A stretch of DNA of 64,000 nucleotides from Magnetococcales bacterium. Its GTDB lineage: Bacteria > Pseudomonadota > Magnetococcia > Magnetococcales > UBA8363. The position numbers and the translations under genes are program-made. This document shows, piece by piece, positions 34,757 to 44,323 of the stretch (position 1 is its first letter; every line of letters begins with the position of its first letter). The notes beneath the pieces are model-generated. The model was given only the letters and a program-made list of their open reading frames with translations. It ran no database searches and had not been told where the DNA came from. The stretch lies in the NCBI GenBank assembly GCA_015660855.1, contig JACSDG010000006.1:30889-94888 (forward strand). The letters are read 5' to 3'.

Positions 34757-35386
34757 TCACACGCCAAGGAAACGACGCAAACGGGGAACTAGATCCTGGG
34801 ACGCCATGGGTTTGGTGATGAAATCATAGGCCCCCATCTGGAAGGCTTTCTGCCGGGTCGCCACGTTTTCGTCCGCAGTCACCAACAGGGTCGGAATCAA
34901 TTTAAGCTTGGGGTCTGCTTTCATCTTTTCAAGAAATGCAAAACCATCCATCCCGGGCATCTGAATATCGCATATGACAAGATGGTATCGATGCGAGCCA
35001 AGAAGTCGCAGTCCTTCGGGGCCAGTAGCGCAGACATCCAGTACCACCCCTTCCTTGTTTAAATAGTGCTCAAACAAAGCCCTGGAATCGGGGTCGTCAT
35101 CGACGATAAGAATGCGTGGAACCACTTCAGACAAGGTGACGCAAAAAGTGCTTCCTTCACCCAACCTGGATTCTACCGTCAACTGACCGCCGTGAGCTTT
35201 GACGATATCCATGCTGAAGGGCAAACCAAAACCGGTTCCCGATTCTCCAGCCGTGCCGATGGTGGAAGTTTTTTCCTCCAGTTTGAATAAGTTTTTGATT
35301 TGTTCCTGGGCAATGCCTACACCCGTATCCTTGACCGCCAAAGAATTAGATTGCTGGTCCGGCCTGAAAAGGGTGATGGTGTCGCC
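34757..35386 (-). pseudogene. C-terminal part of an interrupted hybrid sensor kinase (HATPase end + REC)
   Basis: The continuation, in the same frame, of the gene that begins at 36691. After an in-frame TGA (35387-35389) the frame reads directly on through GDTITLF, then the ATP-lid motifs KDTGVGI and GTGFGL of a HATPase domain, and a receiver domain with ILIVDDDPDS, the phospho-acceptor VICDIQMPG and a KPM motif near the end. Standing alone it has only a TTG (35341) and no ribosome-binding site, so it is probably not translated unless the TGA is read through or is an assembly error. Confidence 0.8.
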
Positions 35387-36691
35387 TCAGGAAGAAAACT
35401 TGATGGCATTGGAAACCAAATTTTGTATGACTTCCCCCAACAGGTTGGGATCGGCATACATTCGCGCCTTTTCTTCGACAGCGTTGATCAGGGTAATCCC
35501 TTTTTTGGTCGCCAGAGGTGCTAGGTTGGAAAAAACCTTTTCACCCATGAAACGGGTATTGATAAACTCCAACTCAAGGGAAATTTTCCCTGTTTTAAAA
35601 CGACTGATGTTCAATAATTCATCAATCATGCACAACATTTTTTGACAACCTTCAACGACCCAGCGCAAAAATTTTTTTTGTTTGTCACTCAGAGGGGCTT
35701 CGGTATCTTTTTCCATCAGTTCCAAAAAACCCAGAATGGTCGTAAATGGTCCACGCAGATCATGGGCTACCAAAGACACAAAACGATCCTTAAGCCGGGT
35801 GGAACGTTGTGCCTCTTCCATGGCACGGCGCAAGACGTGCTCATTGCGTCGATATTGGGTAATGTCGCGCGGAATCACAACCGCATGCCACCCCTGGGGA
35901 TTTCTGAAGCGGGAGATGGAGGCGGCGACGGTCAAAAATTTTCCATCTTTTTTTTTGACGGTAAATTCGCTGACGGTCCCCACCAATCCCCCCGTACCCG
36001 TATGTTGAAAATCGGGGAAGGTGTTGATCAATCCCCGTTTAAAGGTCGATGAGGGTAGAAGACAAAATATTTCTTCACCCATGATTTCGACTTCCGAATA
36101 CCCGAAAAGACGTTCGGCGGCAGGGTTCCAGAAGGTGATCCGGGCCTCATGATCGATCATGATGATGGGATCGTGGGCGGTGGAGGTGATGGTATTGAGT
36201 TTGTCCTGAGCCGCCTGAAGTTCCGTGGTACGTTCGCGAACGCGCAATTCCAGGTTTTCCTTGGCTTCCTTCAGGTCATGCAGGGCGGCATCCAGGGCGC
36301 GTGCCGCTTTGACCTTGGCCAGGGTGTTGTGGATGACCCGACTGATGGCGTCAATACTGAGATCATCCTTGCTCAAATAATCGTCCGCACCGGCCCGCAA
36401 AGCTTCAAGCAGTGCCGTTTCGCCCGCCTGGCCGGTAAAAAGGACCATCCCCGAACGACAGCCCGAATCCTTGAGTCTGCGGATAAGGTCGGTGCCGAAT
36501 TCCCCTTCCAGGCGAAAATCGACGAAAGCCACGTCCGGCATCTGCCCGTGAACACAGGCGATGGCCTCGGTCCCGGTGGCACAGACGCTGGCAGTGATTT
36601 GCCACGGACGAACTTTTCCCAGCAATCCTGCCAGGAGTTTTCGTTCCACGGGGTTGTCGTCCACGATCAAAACTTGCAGTGCAGTATCCAT
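35387..36691 (-). pseudogene. N-terminal part of an interrupted hybrid sensor kinase (REC-PAS-HisKA-partial HATPase)
   Basis: A 434-residue product ends at TGA 35387-35389 just after NLVSNAIKFSS, inside the N-box of the HATPase domain. Before that there is a receiver domain (LIVDDNP, DVAFVDFRL), a coiled coil, a PAS domain (about 185-300, FWNPAAERLFGYS) and a HisKA domain with SLVAHDLRGPFT. A product cut here could phosphorylate nothing, as it lacks the ATP lid. The same frame continues at once with the missing half, so this is a single-base change, not a frameshift. ATG 36691 or 36718 may be the start. The CNBD protein gene ends 91 bp upstream. Confidence 0.82.
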
Positions 36692-36781
36692 GTCAAACCG
36701 GGTCAGAAGGGATGGCATCCCTTATCCAAAGGGAGACAATTCGTCAGTATAATTCTGCCAAGGTCTTGATGGAAATGAAAA

Positions 36782-37201
36782 TCATAAGGGTCTTCCAATC
36801 TTTCGCCGCAATTCCCGCACCTCTCGGCGCAGAGAGACGAGTTGGGCGATCAACGTGCGTATTCGTTCCGCCATTTTTAACAGGATCCTCAAAGCAAAAG
36901 CAGGATCCTCACCAAGCCACTGCAAAAACCCCCGCTTGTCCACCGACAGCACCCGAACCCGCCCCAGAGCCTGGGCGGTGGAAATGCGTGGTGAACTGTC
37001 GTAAAGGGAAACGCCACCAAACACGTTGTCTTTTTCCAGAACGGCCACCAAAAAGGGTTCCTTGTCGCCATCATCAACCCAGATCTGCACCCGTCCCTCA
37101 AGGATGATAAACATGGCTCCAGGGGGATCGTACTGTTTGATGATGGTTTCGCCATTCTGGAATATTTTTCCCAGAGAAGCCTTGCTTCGGTTGAAAAGCA
37201 T
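36782..37201 (-). CDS. cyclic-nucleotide-binding-domain protein
   Basis: A 139-residue protein made almost wholly of a CRP-like cNMP-binding beta-roll: ETIIKQYDPPGAMFIILEGRVQIW, VFGGVSLYDSSPRIST (the phosphate cassette region) and VLSVDKRGFLQWL. A C-terminal helix with basic residues (LVSLRREVRELRRKI) follows, but no DNA-binding HTH. It may be a stand-alone sensor for the flavoprotein upstream or the kinase downstream. It lies 46 bp after the flavoprotein gene on the same strand. Confidence 0.85.
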   Translation of the reverse strand: MLFNRSKASLGKIFQNGETIIKQYDPPGAMFIILEGRVQIWVDDGDKEPFLVAVLEKDNVFGGVSLYDSSPRISTAQALGRVRVLSVDKRGFLQWLGEDPAFALRILLKMAERIRTLIAQLVSLRREVRELRRKIGRPL

Positions 37202-37247
37202 GTCTTAAACATCCTCCCAGACGAATAACAGGGGCCACCGGGACCGG

Positions 37248-38579
37248 TCAGTTTTTCATTCGGGCCAGCAATTGGCGTAGAATGGCTGAAAAAAAACGCG
37301 CCATGACACCAGGATTGGCGGCATTGGCAAAAATGGTACGGTAAGAGGCACTGCCGGAAAAGGTGTCCCAGAGGGCCATACTGAGTTTCCTGGGGCTTGT
37401 CGGATCGTTTTGCTCCCTGCGGATACAATCCAGAAGGGCTTCCTGCACGATGGCAACCGGGCGTATGCGGCGATCCATGGAAAACATGACACCTCCGAGA
37501 AAATTGTCAAAGTCCATTTTTCGGCAAGCTGGGGCGTAATAATGTTGAAATGCCTCTTTGGAGATGCCGTGAACAACGGTAGTGTAGGCACAGGCTTTGG
37601 CCAGCGTATACGCGGCACCGATGCCATCCTTGAAAAGACGGGAAGAACTGCAATCCCCGACCATGACGACGCGGTCGGCAAAGGGGTGACGCGGGGGGCC
37701 GATATGAATTCTGGGTTGACAATGACAGGTGACGACAGGAACTTTCCAACCGGGTGGAAAGCATTGGGCCACTTGCGGCGATTGGTAGATGCGTTCCAAC
37801 ATGGTTTCGTCAATATCATCCCCCAGCACGACCAGAGTAGCATAGGGCCCTTTGGGGGTCAGGGCCAAAAATTTCAGGCCGGGAATATTCAAAAGAAAAA
37901 CATGCATGGATTTGCCAAGCCGTTTTTCCACCTCTTTGGAGCCAAAATACAGTTCAGCAATATAGGATTTGGTGTGACGGGGCGGACGATAGCCAAAGTT
38001 CATCTGTTCGAACATGGACAACCCGGGGCCATTCAATCCCACCGCACCGACCAGGAGATCGTAGGTGCGCACTTCGCCCTCGCTCCAGGAGACCCGGGGC
38101 CTACCCTGATCCCAATCGAGTTTTTTCACGCGTTTTTTAATCCATTGGGCACCCTGTTGCCGGGCCAGTTCCAGCAGGTAATGGTCAAAAGAACTCCAGG
38201 GCAAGGGTTTTTGCGTTTCCGCCCCTTTGGGTCCCTGGCCGCGAAAAATGCAGGCGATGCGCATTTCCTCGCAAGCCGCCCCGATTTGGGCGTTGCCATG
38301 ATCGGTATGCAGTGTGTAGGCGTCGATGGTATCCAGAATAATTTCCGCTGGCAGATGAATCCCTGAAACAGCCAGTTTCTGTACCAGGGATTCGGAAATG
38401 ACACCGCCACACATGTTACACCCAGGAGGGCCGGTCAGGGTGAAATCTCTGGGTTCAAAAAGATCGACCTCCACGATAAGATCGGTGCGTTTAGCCAAGT
38501 CCAGGATAAAACAGGCCGTCATGGAACCGGCTGGCCCTCCGCCGACAATCCCGATGCGGGAATGGTTTTCCAGCTGCAT
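37248..38579 (-). CDS. geranylgeranyl reductase-family FAD-dependent oxidoreductase
   Basis: A 443-residue flavoprotein. The FAD-binding GxGxxG motif (IVGGGPAGSM) opens the chain. A Cys-rich motif GPPGCNMCGG (about 50-59) resembles the redox/active-site region of geranylgeranyl-reductase-like proteins, and VVMVGDCSSSRLFKDGIGAAY is the second FAD motif. The enzymes of this family reduce isoprenoid double bonds or act on other lipids; the substrate is unknown here. The start codon overlaps the stop of the MBL gene (TAATG), so the two are coupled. Its C-terminal third is unlike what I know. Confidence 0.75.
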   Translation of the reverse strand: MQLENHSRIGIVGGGPAGSMTACFILDLAKRTDLIVEVDLFEPRDFTLTGPPGCNMCGGVISESLVQKLAVSGIHLPAEIILDTIDAYTLHTDHGNAQIGAACEEMRIACIFRGQGPKGAETQKPLPWSSFDHYLLELARQQGAQWIKKRVKKLDWDQGRPRVSWSEGEVRTYDLLVGAVGLNGPGLSMFEQMNFGYRPPRHTKSYIAELYFGSKEVEKRLGKSMHVFLLNIPGLKFLALTPKGPYATLVVLGDDIDETMLERIYQSPQVAQCFPPGWKVPVVTCHCQPRIHIGPPRHPFADRVVMVGDCSSSRLFKDGIGAAYTLAKACAYTTVVHGISKEAFQHYYAPACRKMDFDNFLGGVMFSMDRRIRPVAIVQEALLDCIRREQNDPTSPRKLSMALWDTFSGSASYRTIFANAANPGVMARFFSAILRQLLARMKN

Positions 38580-39541
38580 TAGCCGAGTTCCCTTTCAATC
38601 TGGTCCAGCCAATGGTTCAAACCTTGGACATTGATTTCCCAATCCATGGACAGCACCTGCGAACTTTCCAGAAAGGTTTTTGGGCAACCGATGGCTTCCA
38701 GACGTTCCCGGCTCAAGGTTTTGATTCCCTCAAGGAGCCGGACAGACTTATCGGAAAGGGTATCGGCACGGATATCCCAGGCCAACTGAGCATAGTCTTG
38801 AAGTTGGCGTTCCAGGTCATCCATCAATGTCTGGTTGAAATCGATGGAATCAAAATGAGTCAGATGCAGTCGATGCGGTTTTAAGGCGGTCAAACGACGG
38901 ATACTCTCCACGCTGGCTTTGGGATTGAATTGGATCGGAGTCGTCGCGGGAAATAAAAATGGCCCCCCTGGGCCGTCCAGTTCCCGATAGGAAATTCCCA
39001 GGGCGTCTCCCGAAAAAATGCCTCGGCTTTTGGCATCCCAGATCACCAAGTGGTGAATTGCGTGGCCTGGGGTATGGATGAACACCAATTCCCGACCGGC
39101 AAGAAAAAACCGTTCTTCGTCTGCTGGCGTCACGGTTCGATGCGAGGGTGCCGGGGTCAAACCTCCCAACGTTTTGCCAAAGCGTTCTTCCCCATAAACC
39201 ATCATGGCACTGGCCAACAGTTTGGAGGGATCGATCATATGTTTGACCCCCTTGGGGTGGACATAAAGTTTGGCATTGGGGAGTTTTTCCAACAGCAAAC
39301 CCGCGCCTCCGGCATGGTCAAGGTGCACATGGGTGACCATGATCGCTTCGACGTTCTCCCTGGGTATGGATTTTTTCGCCAGGGCATCCAAAATACGGGG
39401 GACCGCCAGTTGGGGACCGGTTTCTATGAGTACGGCCCGATTCTGTTCGACCACCAGGTAGGATCCAGCCAAACCTGGACGGATGTAGTGAACGTCAATC
39501 CGGGTAATGCCATGCTCCAGATCTTTGATGTCGATAGACAT
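38579..39541 (-). CDS. MBL-fold metallo-hydrolase
   Basis: A 320-residue metallo-beta-lactamase-fold protein. The metal motif HVHLDHAGG, a downstream His (HTPGHAIHH) and an Asp in FSGDALG are present, so two metal ions should bind. The N-terminal half is typical of glyoxalase-II-like hydrolases. The C-terminal 110 or so residues are helical and form a family-specific extension. It starts the MBL-flavoprotein-CNBD group. The substrate is unknown. Confidence 0.85.
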   Translation of the reverse strand: MSIDIKDLEHGITRIDVHYIRPGLAGSYLVVEQNRAVLIETGPQLAVPRILDALAKKSIPRENVEAIMVTHVHLDHAGGAGLLLEKLPNAKLYVHPKGVKHMIDPSKLLASAMMVYGEERFGKTLGGLTPAPSHRTVTPADEERFFLAGRELVFIHTPGHAIHHLVIWDAKSRGIFSGDALGISYRELDGPGGPFLFPATTPIQFNPKASVESIRRLTALKPHRLHLTHFDSIDFNQTLMDDLERQLQDYAQLAWDIRADTLSDKSVRLLEGIKTLSRERLEAIGCPKTFLESSQVLSMDWEINVQGLNHWLDQIERELG

Positions 39542-39757
39542 TGCACTCTCCCCTTAATGATTAATGAAAGTTTACACATCGTCGCGGAAACCCGCCTGGG
39601 GTTATTTTCACCTATCGGCAAAAAACAATGAAAATGACCTTGTATCCCCTCCGGGTCAACCCGTATGATACCCCTGACTGCGGGGTGGTGTCGGTTTGAT
39701 GTAACCTTTGGCAGGCTGCGATAAAAATCACGCTGCATCCGGGACTAATGATACCCC

Positions 39758-40306
39758 ATGATTCCCCTTTCCCTGAACAGATTACAAGCATGGAGTACGG
39801 ATTGGCTGGTCCAGGGCCAAGCGGTATTGCAAACTATGGGCCAACGCTTGGTTACCTGGGGTCAACCTTTGGCCCGGATTCCAGCGGAACTGTTTTCAAG
39901 GGACAACCTGTCCCAGGTTGCCCAACGGCTCGTTTCACTGCTTCAGGATTCTGTTTCCGAAGCGACCAGCAAGCCAGAGAAAAAGGGTGCTGGCGGAAGG
40001 GTGGAACTTTATTCTCCCCAGGGAGCCAAATGGCCGTTGGACAACCGTGGCAGGGGAAAATTCAATCCGACGGATTTTCGCTCCCGTTGGCCTCGGAATG
40101 CCTATGATCTCGACCTTTCCCAAACGGCTAGGCTCGCCCATGGCATTGCGACCCATACGACAGCACCAGACAACGTGCGGAAAAATTTTGTCCAACATGT
40201 CCTGGAAGCCCGCAAACAGGGGGGCTATGACGAGCAGACATTTATAGAAGCCCGCCAACTGCTTAACCTGCCCTCCGACCGATCCGATACTCGTTGGGAT
40301 GGTTGA
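39758..40306 (+). CDS. hypothetical protein
   Basis: A 182-residue protein that I do not recognise. No signal peptide or membrane helix is clear. The N-terminal half is hydrophobic and helical (VLQTMGQRLVTWGQPLA). The C-terminal half holds NPTDFRSRWPRNAYDLDLSQTARLAHGIATHT, then an acidic helix. It precedes lolA on the same strand by about 59 bp. A competing frame (39748-40107) overlaps it, but this one is longer and reaches the lolA border cleanly. Confidence 0.6.
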   Translation: MIPLSLNRLQAWSTDWLVQGQAVLQTMGQRLVTWGQPLARIPAELFSRDNLSQVAQRLVSLLQDSVSEATSKPEKKGAGGRVELYSPQGAKWPLDNRGRGKFNPTDFRSRWPRNAYDLDLSQTARLAHGIATHTTAPDNVRKNFVQHVLEARKQGGYDEQTFIEARQLLNLPSDRSDTRWDG

Positions 40307-40364
40307 TTGCATGTTCTGTTTCGCCAGGATGGCATTGTTTCCCTTCAAAGGTGGATTCTATCTC

Positions 40365-41051
40365 ATGATGACTCGATCCGGACGAATCGTGTTCCTTGTC
40401 CTGCTGGTATTGATCATGACGTTGCCGGGTTTGGGACAGGCCGAAATGGAATCGGGCTTTTCCCAGGGCGACGCCAACGCCGCCTTTTCCAGGCTGCAAT
40501 CTTTTCTTGCCGGCATGCGCACCATGGAAGCAGATTTCGTTCAACGCGTGGTCAACCCATCTCAGGGGACTCCGGAAGAGAGCAAGGGAAAATTTTACGC
40601 CTTTCGTCCAGGAAAATTTCGTTGGGATTATGAATCGCCGTATGTGCAGAACATTATTTCTGATGGCAATGAGATTTTCTTTTATGAACCGGACCTTAAA
40701 CAAGTTTCTGTAGCCAACTGGTCGCGATTACGAGACTCTCCGGCAGCATTTTTTGTAAGCCAGGATCCTTTGGAAACGGTGTTTGACTGGTCGGTCATCC
40801 CCGATCCGGCTCTTCGCTATCCTTCCGTGCGTCTGAAACCAAAAAAAGAGGGAGATGTCAAACACATCGATGTCCTGCTCAGTCCTGGTGGCGACACACT
40901 GTTAAAACTTTCCATACTGGATGTCATGGGCAATCTGTCCCACTTTTATTTTCACCAATCGCGCCTCAATGTTGACATTCCAGAAGATCGTTTTCAATTT
41001 CAGGTTCCAGACGGGGTGGACGTCGTCCAAACCGAATCCATCAAACCATAA
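40365..41051 (+). CDS. lolA: outer-membrane lipoprotein carrier protein LolA
   Basis: LolA carries lipoproteins across the periplasm from LolCDE to LolB. The 228-residue protein has a signal sequence (about 8-27, ends GQA-EM), then a LolA-like start (LQSFLAGMRTMEADFVQ), GKFYAFRPGKFRWDYESPYVQNIISDG, EIFFYEPDLKQVSV, which is the hydrophobic-cavity beta-sheet, and the C-terminal VPDGVDVV. ATG 40365 (or 40368) is taken; upstream in-frame codons add an unlikely cysteine-rich start. yajQ follows 21 bp later. Confidence 0.9.
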   Translation: MMTRSGRIVFLVLLVLIMTLPGLGQAEMESGFSQGDANAAFSRLQSFLAGMRTMEADFVQRVVNPSQGTPEESKGKFYAFRPGKFRWDYESPYVQNIISDGNEIFFYEPDLKQVSVANWSRLRDSPAAFFVSQDPLETVFDWSVIPDPALRYPSVRLKPKKEGDVKHIDVLLSPGGDTLLKLSILDVMGNLSHFYFHQSRLNVDIPEDRFQFQVPDGVDVVQTESIKP

Positions 41052-41072
41052 TTTTTTCCTCCAGAGGATGCC

Positions 41073-41558
41073 ATGCCTTCTTTCGATATTGTCTCGGAAG
41101 TCAATCTTCAGGAAGTGGATAATGCCGTTAACCAAACCGCCAAGGAAATTGGTACCCGTTATGATTTCAAGGGGTCCAAATGTAAAGTTGAGCATGAAGG
41201 AGCGGTGATTACCATAACTGCCGACGATGATTACAAGTTGGAGCAAGTGGTGGAGGTGCTCAAGGAAAAAATGGTGCGGCGCAAAATTGAACCGGGGGTG
41301 CTGGATTTTGCCAAGGTGGAACAGGCGTCCGGAAACCTGGTGCGGCAGGTGGTTACGGTCAAGCAGGGAGTGGATACCGAACTGGCGAAAAAAATATGCA
41401 AAATGATCAAGGGGGAAAAACTCAAGGTGCAAACGGCCATTCAGGGGGATGCGGTCCGGGTTACCGGAAAAAAACGTGACGATCTCCAGGAAACCATTGC
41501 CAAGGTCAAGGGAGCCGGTTATGAGCTTCCCCTGCAATTCATCAATTTCCGGGATTGA
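41073..41558 (+). CDS. yajQ: YajQ family cyclic-di-GMP-binding protein
   Basis: A 161-residue YajQ/DUF520 protein. The sequence starts MPSFDIVSEV and contains TRYDFKGSK and KMIKGEKLKVQTAIQGDAVRVTGKKRDDLQ, the strongest family signatures. In Xanthomonas and Pseudomonas, members bind c-di-GMP and act as nucleoid-linked regulators. GAGG lies upstream of the ATG. It is co-directional with lolA and overlaps rimO by 4 bp, so the three are probably one operon. Confidence 0.95.
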   Translation: MPSFDIVSEVNLQEVDNAVNQTAKEIGTRYDFKGSKCKVEHEGAVITITADDDYKLEQVVEVLKEKMVRRKIEPGVLDFAKVEQASGNLVRQVVTVKQGVDTELAKKICKMIKGEKLKVQTAIQGDAVRVTGKKRDDLQETIAKVKGAGYELPLQFINFRD

Positions 41559-42907
41559 TCGCTTTGATAAATCGTAACCGGCAAGGGGGAAAAATTGGCG
41601 TTATTTCACTGGGCTGCCCCAAAAATCTGGTAGACACCGAAAAAATGCTGGGCCGTTTTTTCGAGGCGGGCTACACCTTGACCCCCGACCCCGAAGAGGC
41701 CGACCTGTTGGTAGTCAATACGTGTGGTTTTATCGCCGATGCCGAAGCGGAATCCCGGCAAACCATCCTGGAGATGGCCGCGATCAAATCCAGGCGGCCT
41801 GGGGTTCGTTTGGCGGTGACTGGATGTTTGGCCCAGCGTTATGGTCGTCTCCTCAAGGAGCAGATTCCCGCCATCGACCTGTTGCTGGGAACCCACGACA
41901 CCGCCGCCCAACCACGCCAGTTGGTGGCACCGCCGGCACACGGCAGACCCGTGCCCATTTTAAACCCCCTGAATAAACCCCTGGAAGATGCCCCACGGGT
42001 ATTGACCACCCCATCCCATACCGCCTATCTCAAAGTTGCCGAAGGTTGTAATAATCCGTGTTCCTTTTGCATCATTCCCCAATTGCGTGGTCCGTTTCGT
42101 TCCCGACCCGTGGACGAACTGGTCGCAGAAGCCGGGGCATTGGTCAAGGGTGGGGTATTGGAACTCAATCTGGTATCCCAAGATACCAGCCTGTATGGTC
42201 GCGACCTGACACCACGATCCAGCTTGTTGTCGCTTCTTGCCGCCCTGGAAAACATAGAATCGTTACAATGGATCCGACTGCTCTATCTTTACCCCACTCT
42301 GGTCAACGATGCCTTGTTGGACCATATCAACCAATCCCAAAAAGTACTGCCCTATCTGGACATTCCGTTGCAACACAGCCATTCGGCAGTCCTTGCCAGA
42401 ATGAAGCGGGCCGAACGAGGGACAGACATACGCCAATTGGTACAACGAATACGTTCCCGGGTACCCAAAGGGGCGATAAGGTCTACGTTTATCGTCGGAT
42501 TCCCCGGGGAAACCGAAAAAGAGTTTAATGATCTCTATGATTTTATAAATGAATTTCGTTTGGATCATGTCGGCGTTTTCACCTATTCCGATGAAGTAGG
42601 CAGTGGTGCCCAGCAACTGCCCGACAAGATTGCCCCGGAAATCGCCGCAGAGCGCAGGGGCCGGATTTATGAATTGCAACAAGGGATCAGTCAAGAAAAT
42701 CTGGAAGCCCAGGTGGGATCAACCTTGCCGGTCCTGGTTGAGCATTCCGTCAAGGGAGAACCATGGGATTACCTGGGACGAACCCCCTGGCAGGCACCGG
42801 ACGTGGATGGTCATGTCCGGCTCCAGGGAAAAAATTTGGCCATTGGAACCATTGTCACGGCCAGAGTGCTACAGGCTACGCCGTATGATCTTTTGGCCAC
42901 AACGTGA
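41555..42907 (+). CDS. rimO: ribosomal protein S12 methylthiotransferase RimO
   Basis: RimO adds a methylthio group to Asp88 of ribosomal protein S12 using two iron-sulfur clusters. The 450-residue protein has the UPF0004 domain (SLGCPKNLVDTE, NTCGFIADA, GCLAQR with three Cys ligands), the radical-SAM cluster motif CNNPCSFC, LQHSHSAVLARMKR and a C-terminal TRAM domain. The start is TTG 41555, overlapping the yajQ stop (TTGA), or TTG 41564; no ATG is available before the conserved strand. Confidence 0.94.
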   Translation: MIALINRNRQGGKIGVISLGCPKNLVDTEKMLGRFFEAGYTLTPDPEEADLLVVNTCGFIADAEAESRQTILEMAAIKSRRPGVRLAVTGCLAQRYGRLLKEQIPAIDLLLGTHDTAAQPRQLVAPPAHGRPVPILNPLNKPLEDAPRVLTTPSHTAYLKVAEGCNNPCSFCIIPQLRGPFRSRPVDELVAEAGALVKGGVLELNLVSQDTSLYGRDLTPRSSLLSLLAALENIESLQWIRLLYLYPTLVNDALLDHINQSQKVLPYLDIPLQHSHSAVLARMKRAERGTDIRQLVQRIRSRVPKGAIRSTFIVGFPGETEKEFNDLYDFINEFRLDHVGVFTYSDEVGSGAQQLPDKIAPEIAAERRGRIYELQQGISQENLEAQVGSTLPVLVEHSVKGEPWDYLGRTPWQAPDVDGHVRLQGKNLAIGTIVTARVLQATPYDLLATT

Positions 42908-42962
42908 TAATTTTACGATTGGTTTAAATCCACTTGGCCATCGTGGCCGGTGAAGGTTCACC

Positions 42963-44279
42963 ATGGTTCCATTCTCCCCCTTGGCAGACCGGATGCGTCC
43001 ACGAACGTTGGCCCAGGTTCGCGGACAAGAACATGTGACCGCCCCAGGGCGTTTGCTCTTCCAGGCCATCCAGACCGACCGTTTTCCATCGTTGATTTTT
43101 TGGGGACCTCCGGGTTGTGGTAAAACCACGTTGGCCCGCATCATCGCCGCACAAACCCACAGCCATTTTGCATCCATGTCGGCGGTGATGGCGGGTGTGC
43201 GTGAGGTGCGGCAGGTGGTCGAGAAGGCCAGGGAAGAAAAACAACACTCTGGCCAAGCGACCATTCTGTTTATCGATGAAATCCACCGCTTTAACAAAAG
43301 TCAGCAGGATGCCTTTCTCCCTTTTGTCGAGGATGGGACCATCATTTTGCTGGGTGCCACAACGGAAAATCCCTCCTTTGAACTCAATGGCGCACTGTTA
43401 TCACGCACCCGGGTCATCACCTTAAACCCATTGAACACGGAGGTATTGGTTCAGATCATCGAAGAGGCGGTTCGGGATGACGAACGGGGGCTGGGGAAAA
43501 CAAAAATTTCCTTGTCCCCCGGGTTGGCCCTGCAAATGGCCGAGGTGGCGGATGGCGATGCCCGATTGGCCTTGAACCTGTTGGAAACCGTGGCGGACAT
43601 GGTTTCGCCCCGTGCGGATACGCTCGCAAGTCTGGGAGAGGATGACCTGAAGGCGGCTTTGCTGCATGGGACGTTGCGACATGACAAGTCAGGGGAATCC
43701 CATTACAACCTAATCTCGGCACTGCACAAATCGTTGCGCGGGTCGGATGTGGATGCGTCGCTGTATTGGCTGGCACGCATGTTGGTCGCTGGAGAAGATG
43801 GGTTGTATGTCGCCAGGCGACTGATTCGGTTTGCGAGCGAAGACGTGGGCAATGCCGATCCGCAAGCCCTCGTTGTCGCCCTGGGGGCGAAAGACGCCTA
43901 TCATTTCCTGGGTCGGCCAGAGGGGGAACTCGCCCTGGCTCAGGCGGTCATTTATTTGGCCACATCCCCGAAAAGCAACTCCGTGTATGTCTCCTACGAG
44001 GCCGCCAAGGCAGCAGCCATTCAATGGGGATCGCTGCCACCCCCGATGCATCTACGCAATGCCCCTACGGCGTTAATGAAACAATTGGGCTATGGCAAAG
44101 GTTATCAGTACGCCCACGATTATGAAAACGCCCTGGTGCTCCAGGACCATCTTCCCGAGCCTTTGCTTGGCCAAAGCTTTTACGCTCCCGTTGCAAGGGG
44201 ATATGAGAGGGAAATTGCCAAAAGGTTGGGTTACTGGAAAAAATTGAAAAGCCAAAAGTACACGCCTGGAGAAACCTGA
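42963..44279 (+). CDS. rarA: replication-associated recombination protein RarA (MgsA)
   Basis: A 438-residue AAA+ clamp-loader-like ATPase that acts at stalled replication forks. Walker A is GPPGCGKTT, Walker B FIDEIHRF, sensor-1 LLGATTENPSFE, and the arginine finger region follows in LLSRTRVI. The C-terminal MgsA helical domain includes LIRFASEDVGNADPQAL. Length and order are normal. It is 55 bp after rimO on the same strand. Confidence 0.95.
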   Translation: MVPFSPLADRMRPRTLAQVRGQEHVTAPGRLLFQAIQTDRFPSLIFWGPPGCGKTTLARIIAAQTHSHFASMSAVMAGVREVRQVVEKAREEKQHSGQATILFIDEIHRFNKSQQDAFLPFVEDGTIILLGATTENPSFELNGALLSRTRVITLNPLNTEVLVQIIEEAVRDDERGLGKTKISLSPGLALQMAEVADGDARLALNLLETVADMVSPRADTLASLGEDDLKAALLHGTLRHDKSGESHYNLISALHKSLRGSDVDASLYWLARMLVAGEDGLYVARRLIRFASEDVGNADPQALVVALGAKDAYHFLGRPEGELALAQAVIYLATSPKSNSVYVSYEAAKAAAIQWGSLPPPMHLRNAPTALMKQLGYGKGYQYAHDYENALVLQDHLPEPLLGQSFYAPVARGYEREIAKRLGYWKKLKSQKYTPGET

Positions 44280-44323
44280 CAGATCCTGCTATCCCAAGTT
44301 TAACACAGTCTTTTTTATTTCAT

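Noticed and set aside
35341..35389. Frameshift in the hybrid sensor kinase
   Set aside because: The two parts are in the same frame; only an in-frame TGA separates them.
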